Assembly: GCA_026400835.1 (NCBI GenBank)
Contig: JAPLOA010000084.1
Span: forward strand, 124,001 to 188,000
Origin: Planctomycetales bacterium
GTDB taxonomy: Bacteria; Planctomycetota; Planctomycetia; Planctomycetales; Planctomycetaceae
Length of the DNA stretch: 64,000 nucleotides
Direction of reading: 5' to 3'
Made by a program: the position numbers and the translations under genes. A model generated the notes under the pieces. It did not search any database and was not told where the DNA came from. It saw only the letters and a list, made by a program, of their open reading frames with translations. This document shows positions 18,016 to 27,094 of this stretch, piece after piece. Every line of letters starts with the position of its first letter. Position 1 is the first letter of the stretch.

Positions 18016-19731
18016 CTACCCAATGATCTCTCGTCTCTGATTGACATAGTCCCAGACGACATAGCGATCCAGATCTTTGCCGGCCGTGAAGAAGACTCGC
18101 CCGCCGGTGCTTTCTGCCAATCGATGAGCAAACTGAACGTCTTCATGCGTCTGAGACCAGCTTGGCAGCAGAAAGATGTTGATCGTAATTCCTTCGCGTT
18201 TACACAGCATTCCTTCACGCTTTGTGGCTTCCTCCGTCAACGGATCCGGCGGGTAAAGCATGTAGAGCAAGCTACCTTCAAAGTGCGCTGTCGGAAGCCC
18301 ATCCGTGATCAGAATCACCTGACGGTTGGGAGTATCCTGCACCGACAACATCTGACGAGCCAGCATCAGGCCATGCTGGATATTCGTAAAGTGCGGTGGA
18401 ATATGCACCTCCGTGACATCCTCTCGACTCATGTCTGCGCGAAGACGCACCACAGGAGTTGTAATGGTCGGAATTTTGGGCATCAACGAAATCAGTTCGC
18501 CCGGAGGCACCACTTTGGCAAACGTATGGACATCAATGAAACGCAAAAAGTCACCGGGATACTCCGATGAGATCAAACCATTCAGCGCCAGGGCCATTCG
18601 CTTGACGTTGATGTACTGACCGTCGTAACGCATCGAGCCGCTCATATCCATCAGCACCATCGTGGCGCATTTCGGATTGTTGCGAGTTTGGTGAATCTCG
18701 ATGTCACGCTGATCCAATCGCAGAGGACGAGTATTCCCCTGACGCAGCATGGCGTTCATCAGCGTCGACGGAATGTCCATCTGGCCCACAGAATCGCCAA
18801 ATTCATAAGGCTTAGTCCGCTGCATCTCGACAACGCCTTCGCCATCAATTGGTCCCTGATGCCGACCAGATCGTGACGCCTGCAGATTGCTGAAAATCGT
18901 TTGCAGCAGACGTCCCTGAAACAGCTTGTAAGCCTTTGGAGACAATTGAACCCGGCCGTCCTGATTCGCCAGTCCCTGATTCTCCATCATGTCCTTGAGG
19001 TACTGCTGCACTTGTTCCTGAAACTTGTTCAGATTCGCGATAGCCTCCGGGTCCGCGAACTCGCTGAGGTCTTCAAGGTCAATGATGGCCAGTTGAGCAT
19101 TCTCTTTGGCGTTTTCGAGTTGCTTCAGAAGCTCGTCAATCTTCCGCAGTTCTTCAAGAATCTCGATCGCCTCGGGAACGGTCATCGATTCACGACCCGT
19201 GAACGGATACTTCGCCGCGAGATGGTCGACCTGATACTTGTCGCCTAACGTCTCCATGAGCCCGACGAGTTTGGAAGCAAAGTCCGGATCCGTCCTCTCG
19301 GCACGATACCAGAGACTTTCCATGGGATAGATTTGCTCTTCCTTGACTGCCTGCCAGAACGATTTCGAATACTTGGCGGGCGGGCGACACTTTTTCGCAT
19401 CATCAGCAAATTGCCGCAGAGCTTTCTTCTGTACCGTGTTTGTTTCGTAGGTACTGAGAATCTTTTCCTTTCGCTCCTGCAACATGCGAATCAGAGCATC
19501 CAGGCTTGGTCCTAGTCCCGCGAACTGACCGGGATCGAGCTTGATCGCTTTCGCCAGTTCCTCCTCGGTGAACTCACGCATGGAGCCGTAGGTCAGCATG
19601 TGCTCAAACGCGGGCGAAACCAGATCCGGAGGCGGCGAGCTCGGCGACGGAAACGATTTCGGATCATACTGCTGATAAGTATGAATGACGCCGCCGCGAT
19701 GCCGATTCGGTGATTCGTTGGACTGAGTCAT
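18016..19731 (-). CDS. VWA-domain protein
   Basis: The 571-residue cytoplasmic-looking protein has a C-terminal von Willebrand factor A domain with the MIDAS motif DMSGSM near residue 365 and ILITDGLPTAHFEG later. The N-terminal two thirds is helical, rich in Glu/Lys/Leu, with a predicted coiled coil around EELRKIDELLKQLENAKENA. Such proteins are often paired with a MoxR-type AAA ATPase, but none is next to it here. It lies just upstream of psd on the same strand. Function is not known. Confidence 0.8.
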   Translation of the reverse strand: MTQSNESPNRHRGGVIHTYQQYDPKSFPSPSSPPPDLVSPAFEHMLTYGSMREFTEEELAKAIKLDPGQFAGLGPSLDALIRMLQERKEKILSTYETNTVQKKALRQFADDAKKCRPPAKYSKSFWQAVKEEQIYPMESLWYRAERTDPDFASKLVGLMETLGDKYQVDHLAAKYPFTGRESMTVPEAIEILEELRKIDELLKQLENAKENAQLAIIDLEDLSEFADPEAIANLNKFQEQVQQYLKDMMENQGLANQDGRVQLSPKAYKLFQGRLLQTIFSNLQASRSGRHQGPIDGEGVVEMQRTKPYEFGDSVGQMDIPSTLMNAMLRQGNTRPLRLDQRDIEIHQTRNNPKCATMVLMDMSGSMRYDGQYINVKRMALALNGLISSEYPGDFLRFIDVHTFAKVVPPGELISLMPKIPTITTPVVRLRADMSREDVTEVHIPPHFTNIQHGLMLARQMLSVQDTPNRQVILITDGLPTAHFEGSLLYMLYPPDPLTEEATKREGMLCKREGITINIFLLPSWSQTHEDVQFAHRLAESTGGRVFFTAGKDLDRYVVWDYVNQRREIIG

Positions 19732-20240
19732 GATAAGCGGTTTCCGGCATCCTTGATGTCGCCAGACCTGTCATGACAATGACAAGATCCGCACATCGAA
19801 CTCTTTGATTATGTCCTCATTCGACTTGTTGGCAACCAACTTTCCGGCGCATTGGGGAGCTTGCGTTCAGGTAAAAGCCACCAAAATCTTTTAACGGCAA
19901 GCCGCAGGCGACAGTGGCTTCCTTAGTAATTTCCCTTGTCATCTCCGCTCACGTCAGGAGATAGAGCAGTAATTTGCCCATCGCCGGGCAGCCTGTTGAT
20001 TTAATCCCAACCCGCTGCGTCCGAGAGGGATTGTTACTGAAAACGCGGTAACCTTCATCCCTCACTGACGTATCGGGTTGTGAAAACCCAGTAAATGAAT
20101 AGCCTGCCTGATGCTGGAGTTGTTCCCGGAAGATTCTGGCAGGATAGTTTTCGAGACGACCCAAAGTCGCAACACTTAGGGCGGTGAACCCATTCCGGCT
20201 GATTCATAGACCGGCTGATTCACAGACTGGAGAATTCATA
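19732..20240. repeat. Intergenic region with REP-like palindrome, copy 2
   Basis: Arms at about 20007-20032 and 20057-20082 share CCAACCCG, GAGGGATT and the inverted ATCCCTCACTGACGTATCGG with the palindrome at 4495. The loop is longer (24 nt) and more mismatches have accumulated. The rest of the gap shows no gene. Confidence 0.7.
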
Positions 20241-22181
20241 ATGTCCCGGATTGTCATGAGAATACTTTCGAGTGTTCTGCTGTTGGCTTCGACGGCCGTT
20301 TCGGCAACAGGTAATGAGCCGGCCGATGCCATCACGAAAGCTTTGCAGGTTTCCATTTTGGCTCCGCAGCAGACATTAGATGAAACTCGCCGCTTTGCAG
20401 CCGCTCGTATTCCCGAAGTGCCGAAGTTCAAGACGGCCGAGGAGTGGCAGCAGTATGCCGATGCAACTCGCAAGGCCGCTCTTGAGCGAGTCGTGTTTCG
20501 CGGTGCCGCTGAAGAGTGGAGGAAAGCGTGGACCAAAGTGGAACGGCTGGATGTCATTGAAGGCGGGCCTGGCTACAAGATTCAGAAGCTTCGACTCGAA
20601 GTGTTACCGGAACTCTGGATTCCCGCTCTGCTCTATCTGCCTGACACTGTTGCCCGGAAGGCCCCTGTCTTTCTGAATGTTAATGGTCACGACCCGCTTG
20701 GTAAGGCCGCGGAATACAAACAGGCTCGCTGTATTCACATGGCGCGGAATGGCATCATCGCGTTGAATCTTGAATGGTTTGGCATGGGGCAACTGCGAAC
20801 TCCTGGGTTTGTTCATGGTCGCATGAATCAGCTCGATCTCTGCGGCGCCGCCGGGATTGCTCCGTTTTACCTCGCGATGTCACGATCCGTGGATTTTCTG
20901 CTGAGCCTTGAAAATGCCGACAGCACTCGCGTGGGAGTCGCAGGTCTTTCCGGTGGTGGCTGGCAGACGATTTTTATCAGCTCGCTGGATACACGAGTCA
21001 CCCTTTGCAATCCCGTCGCCGGATACTCCAGCTTTCGCACACGAATCGATCATTTCTCTGACCTTGGCGATTCTGAACAGACGCCGGTAGATCTCGGAAT
21101 CACTTCCGATTACGCACAGTTGACGGCCATGCTGGCTCCACGAGCCGCGTTGTTGACATTCAATGAAAAGGATAACTGCTGTTTCGCATCGGGACATGCC
21201 CTGGAGCCTCTCGTACAGGCCGCTTCACCCACCTATGCGCTGTTCAATCAGGAGGCTCGATTGAGAACACACGTCAACAGCGATCCGGGCGATCATAATT
21301 TTCTGCTCGACAATCGTCAGACGCTCTATCGGATGATTCGGGATCAGTGGTACGACGGAGATGAACAGGCATTTGCCACCGAAGAAATGCCGGTTGAAAA
21401 AGAGCTGAAGAATGCGGAGCAGCTTCAATTCGCCATGCCACCCATGAATCAGGATTTTCATACTCTGGCTGTCAAACTTTCTGAATCGCTTCCTCACACG
21501 GTGGCACGACCTTCAGCGAAGTCTGCAGTGGAGCAGTGGCGAAAAGTTGAGCAGGAAAAAATCCGAGCGGTCGTCCATCCGATCTCCGGAACTGTCACCG
21601 GAGAAAAATTAACCTGCTCGATGGAAGGCGCGACCACAGTGACTCAGTGGAAGCTGAAGATCGGCAACGAATGGAACCTGCCGGCTGTCGAATTCTCTAC
21701 AGACGATTCCACGAAATGGGCGATCGTGATCAACGACGAGGGCCGAAAGCAAAGTGCGGACAAGATTCGAGAGTTGCTGCTACAAGGCTATAGGGTTCTC
21801 GCGGTTGATCCATTTTACTTCGGAGAAGCCTCGTTCGCTGAACTCGGCTATCTTTGGGCTCTGATGGTTTCTACCGTTGGAGAAAGGCCGCTGGGAGTTC
21901 AGGCCGGACAAATTCTGTCCATCACGGAATGGATTCATCAGGAGTTTCGTCCGACCTCGGTTTCGCTTGTGACTGCAGGACCGAGGACGGGAGTCATTGG
22001 ATTGGTCGCAAGAGCACTCAACCCGCAGCAGATCGCAGGCGTCGAAGAGAACCAGTCTTTGGGAAGTCTGAAGGACGTCATCCACGGGAATTATGCCATC
22101 GAACAGGCCCCGGAGCTGTTCTGTGCAGGACTGCTGGAAGTCACCGACCTGCCGCAGCTTCGAGATCTGGCGAATCCCTGA
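20241..22181 (+). CDS. Secreted alpha/beta-hydrolase (acetyl-xylan-esterase-like)
   Basis: The 646-residue protein starts at ATG 20241 with GGAGA about 8 nt upstream and a signal peptide (MSRIVMRILSSVLLLASTAV). The first alpha/beta-hydrolase half has the nucleophile elbow GLSGGGW (VGVAGLSGGGWQTIF) and PVFLNVNGHDPLGKA, as in the acetyl-xylan-esterase/Abhydrolase_7 group. The second half is also hydrolase-like (VLAVDPFYFGEASF, SVSLVTAGPRTG) but has no serine elbow, so it is probably structural. The likely role is deacylation of a polysaccharide in the periplasm or outside. Neighbours give no substrate clue. Confidence 0.8.
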   Translation: MSRIVMRILSSVLLLASTAVSATGNEPADAITKALQVSILAPQQTLDETRRFAAARIPEVPKFKTAEEWQQYADATRKAALERVVFRGAAEEWRKAWTKVERLDVIEGGPGYKIQKLRLEVLPELWIPALLYLPDTVARKAPVFLNVNGHDPLGKAAEYKQARCIHMARNGIIALNLEWFGMGQLRTPGFVHGRMNQLDLCGAAGIAPFYLAMSRSVDFLLSLENADSTRVGVAGLSGGGWQTIFISSLDTRVTLCNPVAGYSSFRTRIDHFSDLGDSEQTPVDLGITSDYAQLTAMLAPRAALLTFNEKDNCCFASGHALEPLVQAASPTYALFNQEARLRTHVNSDPGDHNFLLDNRQTLYRMIRDQWYDGDEQAFATEEMPVEKELKNAEQLQFAMPPMNQDFHTLAVKLSESLPHTVARPSAKSAVEQWRKVEQEKIRAVVHPISGTVTGEKLTCSMEGATTVTQWKLKIGNEWNLPAVEFSTDDSTKWAIVINDEGRKQSADKIRELLLQGYRVLAVDPFYFGEASFAELGYLWALMVSTVGERPLGVQAGQILSITEWIHQEFRPTSVSLVTAGPRTGVIGLVARALNPQQIAGVEENQSLGSLKDVIHGNYAIEQAPELFCAGLLEVTDLPQLRDLANP

Positions 22182-22429
22182 ACCCCCACTTGCTGGACGT
22201 GATAGGTTCTGATTTTGGGGTGGGAACGGTTGAATTCGATTACGGCGGCACTTGAGCTGCGGTGGAATCGCTTTCGCCGTTGTGCCACATGCTTTAACAT
22301 TCCCGGAATGAACATCGCCGAGAAGTCACCCTTCTCTGCCGGATTCAATCGTTTGATGCCCGCAAAGCCCTGAAGTCCCGGCTTTGTGGCAATTTATAGA
22401 ACACCAGAACTACAGACAGGGAGCATGAC

Positions 22430-22990
22430 ATGGACCAGGACGAGATCCTGATGGACGCGGAAGAGCGTATGGAAAAGGCCGTCAATGTACTCGGCAACGC
22501 CTTGAAGGGAATTCGCACCGGGCGCGCTAACCCGGGGCTCGTGGATTCTGTGCGAGTCGAGTTTTACGGATCGCCTACGCCGCTGAAGCAGATTGCGAAT
22601 ATCAGCGTTCCTGAGCCGCAGCAGATCATGATTCGCCCGTTTGACATGACAACTTTGGATGCCATTTCCAAAGCCATTATCGCCAGTGAGCTGGGAATGG
22701 CTCCTAACAATGACGGACGCGTCATTCGGCTGAACGTACCACCGCTGTCCACCGAGCGTCGTAAGCAGATGGCCAGCCGCATCAAAGAACTGGCTGAAGA
22801 AGCTCGCGTCGCAATTCGCAACGTGCGCCGTGACGCCAACAAGCATGCCGACACGGCCGAAAAAGAAAAAACGCTGTCGGAAGACGACTGCAAACAAACC
22901 AAGGATCAGGTTCAGGAGTTGACGAAGAAGTACGAAGGTCTTGTGAACGACCGAGCGGCTTCGAAAGAGCAGGAAGTCATGGAGAACTAG
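22430..22990 (+). CDS. frr: Ribosome recycling factor
   Basis: The 186-residue protein is of full normal length and carries the RRF signatures GIRTGRANPGLVD and RVEFYGSPTPLKQIANISVP. It splits post-termination ribosomes together with EF-G. The ATG at 22430 has GGAG about 9 nt upstream. In many bacteria frr follows pyrH directly; here pyrH lies 15 kb away on the other strand, and frr is convergent with cdsA. Confidence 0.97.
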   Translation: MDQDEILMDAEERMEKAVNVLGNALKGIRTGRANPGLVDSVRVEFYGSPTPLKQIANISVPEPQQIMIRPFDMTTLDAISKAIIASELGMAPNNDGRVIRLNVPPLSTERRKQMASRIKELAEEARVAIRNVRRDANKHADTAEKEKTLSEDDCKQTKDQVQELTKKYEGLVNDRAASKEQEVMEN

Positions 22991-23012
22991 TGCTGCGTCA
23001 GGTCTTCATTTT

Positions 23013-23090
23013 AGAGTAGAATGGGTAATCTTGCCCGTCGCAGGTTTGTCGGACAAGGCCGGTTCGTGTGACAAGAATGTTCAACCTACG
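23013..23090. repeat. Dispersed hairpin repeat (TGTAGGTTGGACATT family), copy 2
   Basis: This is the inverted, diverged counterpart of 10636-10710. On the minus strand it reads CGTAGGTTGAACATTCTTGT, then GTCCGACAAACCTG and CGACGGGCAAGATTACCCAT. Confidence 0.65.
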
Positions 23091-23142
23091 TTTTGTGGGG
23101 CTGAGATCAGACGAGTTCAGGCTTTCTGCGATTCAACTTCAA

Positions 23143-23176
23143 GTGGCCAGCATCTTCAGGGTGCTGGCTATTTTTT
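23143..23176 (+). terminator. Terminator downstream of frr
   Basis: The stem GCCAGCA/TGCTGGC closes a 9-10 nt loop and is followed by ATTTTTTATT. It lies about 150 bp after frr and just before the end of the convergent cdsA gene. Confidence 0.75.
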
Positions 23177-23182
23177 ATTGAT

Positions 23183-24088
23183 TCAGTTTCCCACGATGGC
23201 TGGTGGCAGCAACTGCCACCATAGCAAAGCAAACGGGCCAGCGAAAAGTGGGCTGTCCAGCAGGTCCAATAAACCTCCAAAGCCGGGCATCAGCGCCGCG
23301 GAGTCCTTCTTTTGAACATCTCGCTTGATCAGCGATTCGCAAAGATCGCCGATAAGTCCGATGAGGCCAATCGACGCAGAATACGCCAGCACAATCCAGA
23401 GTGCAGCAGGACGCGGATTCGATGCAAACAACGGCCCCGCAAAAGTCAGCCACAGCCATCCACCCAGAGTGCTCCCGACGATCGCTCCGACGAGTCCCAT
23501 CCCTGTCTTTCCCGGACTGAGCTTCGGCGCCATTTTGCGTTTGCCCCACAGTCGCCCAAAGGTGTAGGCAAACGTATCACCGGCTTTGACGCAGATGACC
23601 ATTGATGCAATGACAAAGTAGCCAATTTGTGAGTTCGGAAACCAGCGAAGCTGCGATGTCAACGCCATCAAACCGCCGGCATAAAATACTGTGATCAGAT
23701 TGCAGCCAAGCGATTCCATCGATTGCCCTGGCTGCTCGTAGCAAAACGCTTCCCAGGCCAGCAACAGGCAAAATCCAATCCCCAACATCCCGCCCTGAAA
23801 TCCGAGAGAAACGAGCAGCTCGGATTTTCCAACCCAATGGGAAGGAAGCCAGGTATGAGCCCATCCCGCCAGCACAACACCGAGGCTCAGAATGAGAGTC
23901 AACGGGAACGACGGTTTTATGCAGCGGACGCGCATTAAGTCCGTCAGTTCGTAGGAGTTTCGGAACGCCACAAACAGAGAAAAAACCAGCAGAACCCACG
24001 CGGAATCACCAATCCGATGATCGAGCCAGAACAACCCGATGACGGAGGGCACCAGAATCGCGGACATCAACAATCGCCAGCCCAGCAT
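23183..24088 (-). CDS. cdsA: Phosphatidate cytidylyltransferase
   Basis: The 301-residue integral membrane enzyme makes CDP-diacylglycerol from phosphatidic acid and CTP. About seven or eight hydrophobic segments are visible. The family signature region reads KLSPGKTGMGLVGAIVGSTL, and the C-terminal end has GDLCESLIKRDVQKKDSAAL and PGFGGLLDLLDSPLFAGP with the acidic residues of the CDP-alcohol site. It feeds the same phospholipid pathway as psd at 17 kb, but the two are not in one operon. Confidence 0.95.
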   Translation of the reverse strand: MLGWRLLMSAILVPSVIGLFWLDHRIGDSAWVLLVFSLFVAFRNSYELTDLMRVRCIKPSFPLTLILSLGVVLAGWAHTWLPSHWVGKSELLVSLGFQGGMLGIGFCLLLAWEAFCYEQPGQSMESLGCNLITVFYAGGLMALTSQLRWFPNSQIGYFVIASMVICVKAGDTFAYTFGRLWGKRKMAPKLSPGKTGMGLVGAIVGSTLGGWLWLTFAGPLFASNPRPAALWIVLAYSASIGLIGLIGDLCESLIKRDVQKKDSAALMPGFGGLLDLLDSPLFAGPFALLWWQLLPPAIVGN

Positions 24089-24180
24089 TAACTCAATTCC
24101 TCATTCGTCCGGGCGTTGGCCATAGATTCCGGATCGGTTGCGATTTTTTTCGAAACAACTCTGTTCCGAAAGCAGTGGAC

Positions 24181-25482
24181 TTATTTCGTTTTCATCGGCA
24201 CATACGGCTGAATCCAGGCCCGTTCAAACTCACCCGCTTCTGATGGATTGGGATGAACTCGTGATGACGTCACAACGGCTCGCACGTACAATTCAGTCCC
24301 ATCCAATTCGTAGTCAGCTTCGGCACCGCTAACCGTCTTCAGAATTGCTCCGATCTGATCGGAGTACCTGCGTGTCAGATCTTCTGCTGTTGCCGGGTCA
24401 TCCGAGGCCGGAGTTGATGTCTCGTCGAACCCCTTTCGAGTTCCGATGAAGTCAATGCGATAAGTCACTCCGTCATCTGCTGCGACCGCGACATGCATTT
24501 TTCGATCCTTCACTTGAATCTCGCTGAGGACGACGCCTGACGATGAGTAGAACTGCCCGGATTCAAGAGCGGTCACCAGACTATCCGGATCCAGAGATTT
24601 CGTCAGCACCTGCACCCAGCCGCGGCCCGGCTGCGCGCCTTTGCCCGGTGCCTCTTCAAAGTAGTTATGGCCGTCGTCTGTTCCCAGACCATACATCACA
24701 GGTAAGTCGAGTTTCGCAATGCGAAACGTATTGATGATGTCCCACATTCGCTCCGTGGATGCATGAGTTTTATCGCCGGAGTTATGGACAGTTGGGTGCC
24801 CATTGTAGACTTCAAAGAAATTCTCCCCATTGACCTGCATCAACTGTTCGGCAGTAATGGCATAGCCAAAATTGGGATGATTCAGATGCACCAGTGTCTG
24901 AACGCCGGATCGTTCCCGGCGAGACCTGGCGGCGTCGATGTTTCGCTGCATAACATCCACGACACTGTCGCCACCAGTCGGAGGAATCAGTTCGTTCGTG
25001 TTGGTGGCACAAAGATGAATAGGCTTCTTCTGAAACTTGTCCGTGATCTCTTCTCCCTGGATCAAAAGGTACTGCTGCGGCACGGCAAACTTCGTAAAGA
25101 CCTCGTCGAAAGTTTTGAGACGGACTTCGTCCTTTCCCTCTGACTTGCGAGAGACAATCCAGTCTGCCGGAAATGCGGCCTGAAGTGCAGCGAGCGACTT
25201 TCGGCCTTCTTTGGCCTTGTCGACGTCGATCCATTTTTCGTTCTGATGCAGGGTGTTGTGGTCTGTGAACACGAGAAAGTGATAAGACCGCTCTTTGTAC
25301 CAGGCCGCGATCATTTCGGGATAATTATCACCGTCACTCCAGTATGAATGAGTGTGCATATTTCCCTTACGCCACTGCAACTCGCCGCTGGCCTTCAGAG
25401 ACATTTCCTGCCCGGATGCTGACGTCAGAAATGACGCGGTAAAAAGAATCGTCGCAACAAAAGATCGCAATGTGGCAGGCAT
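24181..25482 (-). CDS. Secreted PHP-domain (metallophosphoesterase-like) protein
   Basis: The 433-residue protein has a signal peptide (hydrophobic about residues 7-22, cleavage near SASG-QE). A PHP domain follows: KGNMHTHSYWSDGDNYPEMI, then FLVFTDHNTL, with the metal-binding His and Asp residues of the superfamily, and LVHLNHPNFGY and GLGTDDGHNYF further on. The last 100 residues form a beta-rich region. PHP proteins hydrolyse phosphoesters or serve as nucleases; this secreted subgroup has no defined substrate that I know of. Confidence 0.8.
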   Translation of the reverse strand: MPATLRSFVATILFTASFLTSASGQEMSLKASGELQWRKGNMHTHSYWSDGDNYPEMIAAWYKERSYHFLVFTDHNTLHQNEKWIDVDKAKEGRKSLAALQAAFPADWIVSRKSEGKDEVRLKTFDEVFTKFAVPQQYLLIQGEEITDKFQKKPIHLCATNTNELIPPTGGDSVVDVMQRNIDAARSRRERSGVQTLVHLNHPNFGYAITAEQLMQVNGENFFEVYNGHPTVHNSGDKTHASTERMWDIINTFRIAKLDLPVMYGLGTDDGHNYFEEAPGKGAQPGRGWVQVLTKSLDPDSLVTALESGQFYSSSGVVLSEIQVKDRKMHVAVAADDGVTYRIDFIGTRKGFDETSTPASDDPATAEDLTRRYSDQIGAILKTVSGAEADYELDGTELYVRAVVTSSRVHPNPSEAGEFERAWIQPYVPMKTK

Positions 25483-25640
25483 CGTTTACTCCGCAGGGAC
25501 AAAGCAGTCACGGGCTCGAGTTCAAATTTTGTAATCATCTGCCAACGAAAACCTTGGGCAGTGATGTGTCGAAATCGTTCCACGCGAGGGAAGATCGGCC
25601 ACGCTAGCAGACAAATCGCCGCAGGGCAACCACGTGCTGC

Positions 25641-26666
25641 TCATTTCAACAACAGGATTCCATCCACATACAATTTTGATCCCTGAGGTGCGTTTGGCAT
25701 GAAAATGTTAAGATTTGTAACTCGCGTCAGGTCCATTGACCTTGTCTCCGGAGAACTGGCCACATCCTGAAGTTTGATCGCAATCATCCTGACTTCCTTA
25801 GGCATCAGTTTAACACTCCAGTTAAACCGATCTGAAGGCTCCCAAAGATGTAGCACATGGTCTTCATCTGAGATCGTAACTCCCACTGTGACTGCATTGG
25901 CCTCAGGATTGAACAGATCAAATTTCAAAGTGGAATAGTCGCTCCAATTCGGAACGGGCCAGACCATGACAGCTCCCGGTTGGCGGTCACCGAGCGATTC
26001 AATTCGCATGGACTGCGATCCCATGGATGCCCATGTTTTATCGCGTGTTGCGGTGGCGCCGTGGGGAGTCCACGCTGCGAGTTCAAGACTTCGCTCAAAG
26101 GAAGCGAGGAGAGGAAACTCCTGCCGCTGCCTTATACATTCAACCAACTCCTGCACATAAGTAATGCTGGGGTAAATAAGAATCAGCGTTGCCAGTGAGA
26201 TGCCGACCAGGCGATACCAGCGGTGACGAGTTCGCAGCGACAAACAGTACAGGGTTCCCGCCATCAGTCCTACGGAATTGGCGATGATATCGTCAGTAGA
26301 CGGGTGGCGATCCACAAACTTTTGAGCCACCTCGCAAGTGACTCCGCCGAGGAAAAGCAGCCCGCTGATCAACAGGAGCCGCCGAGGTGTCAAATGCAGC
26401 AATGCCCTCGAACTACCAGAACAACCGATCGACGCTGGGTCGAGAAACCCAGCGACCAGCAGGAAAATAAGGAAGAAAGCCGGGGCGTGAGCCAGATCAA
26501 AGACGGTATTCCAGTACCTTCCGGTCATCGGAAACGGAAAGACCAGCCCTGTGAGCAGGCCCAAACCACCAATGACAAGGATCAGCAAACGGCGCACAGG
26601 AAACGTCTGCGGACGATCTGATTCCGTTGTTGCACCCAATTGGTTTTCAGGTGTTTTGTGGACCAT
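25641..26666 (-). CDS. VanZ-like membrane protein with C-terminal beta-sandwich domain
   Basis: The protein is about 341 residues. The N-terminal half has four to five membrane helices and the VanZ-like signature KFVDRHPSTDDIIANSVGL. The C-terminal part (about residues 190-340) looks like a carbohydrate-binding or CIA30-like beta-sandwich: SMRIESLGDRQPGAVMVW, LKFDLFNPEANAVTVGV, ending in SKLYVDGILLLK. This would place a binding domain on one face of the membrane. ATG 26666 is preferred over GTG 26696. Function is unknown. Confidence 0.75.
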   Translation of the reverse strand: MVHKTPENQLGATTESDRPQTFPVRRLLILVIGGLGLLTGLVFPFPMTGRYWNTVFDLAHAPAFFLIFLLVAGFLDPASIGCSGSSRALLHLTPRRLLLISGLLFLGGVTCEVAQKFVDRHPSTDDIIANSVGLMAGTLYCLSLRTRHRWYRLVGISLATLILIYPSITYVQELVECIRQRQEFPLLASFERSLELAAWTPHGATATRDKTWASMGSQSMRIESLGDRQPGAVMVWPVPNWSDYSTLKFDLFNPEANAVTVGVTISDEDHVLHLWEPSDRFNWSVKLMPKEVRMIAIKLQDVASSPETRSMDLTRVTNLNIFMPNAPQGSKLYVDGILLLK

Positions 26667-27094
26667 GAAACGGTATTCCCAGGATCGGATTACCACTCAA
26701 TACACAAGATGTAGTGATGGAAGAGGAACTTTAGCACAAAATCGGCAATTTGATTTACAGGTGAACTGAGCTTGACTAAGGTTCCTCTCGTTGATGACGC
26801 AGTCCATTGGATGGAACTGCTCAACAACATCTGGAGGGGGTCTTCAGAGAACTCAGTTGTAGATCGTCACTTTGGTGGTCGTCGCAACTGCAGGACCGAA
26901 ATGAGTTCGGTTTTTAAAAGCAGAATGGATTCTGCCATGCCTGTCACTCGTCCCGCTGCTTCTTCAGCGGATGAATGTGGGCGTCGCATATGACGTCTGC
27001 ACGCAGAACCGTGACCAAGCCCCAATTTGTCAACTGGCGTCACTGTAACTTCACAGCCGCCCGTATGTGCTCAACCTGGGAGGGAACCTTAATT
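26667..27094. other. Intergenic region upstream of the PuuD-like gene
   Basis: About 430 bp lie between divergently transcribed genes. I see no RNA gene or repeat. The open frame extending the PuuD-like gene upstream to 26975 has no family similarity. Confidence 0.45.
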
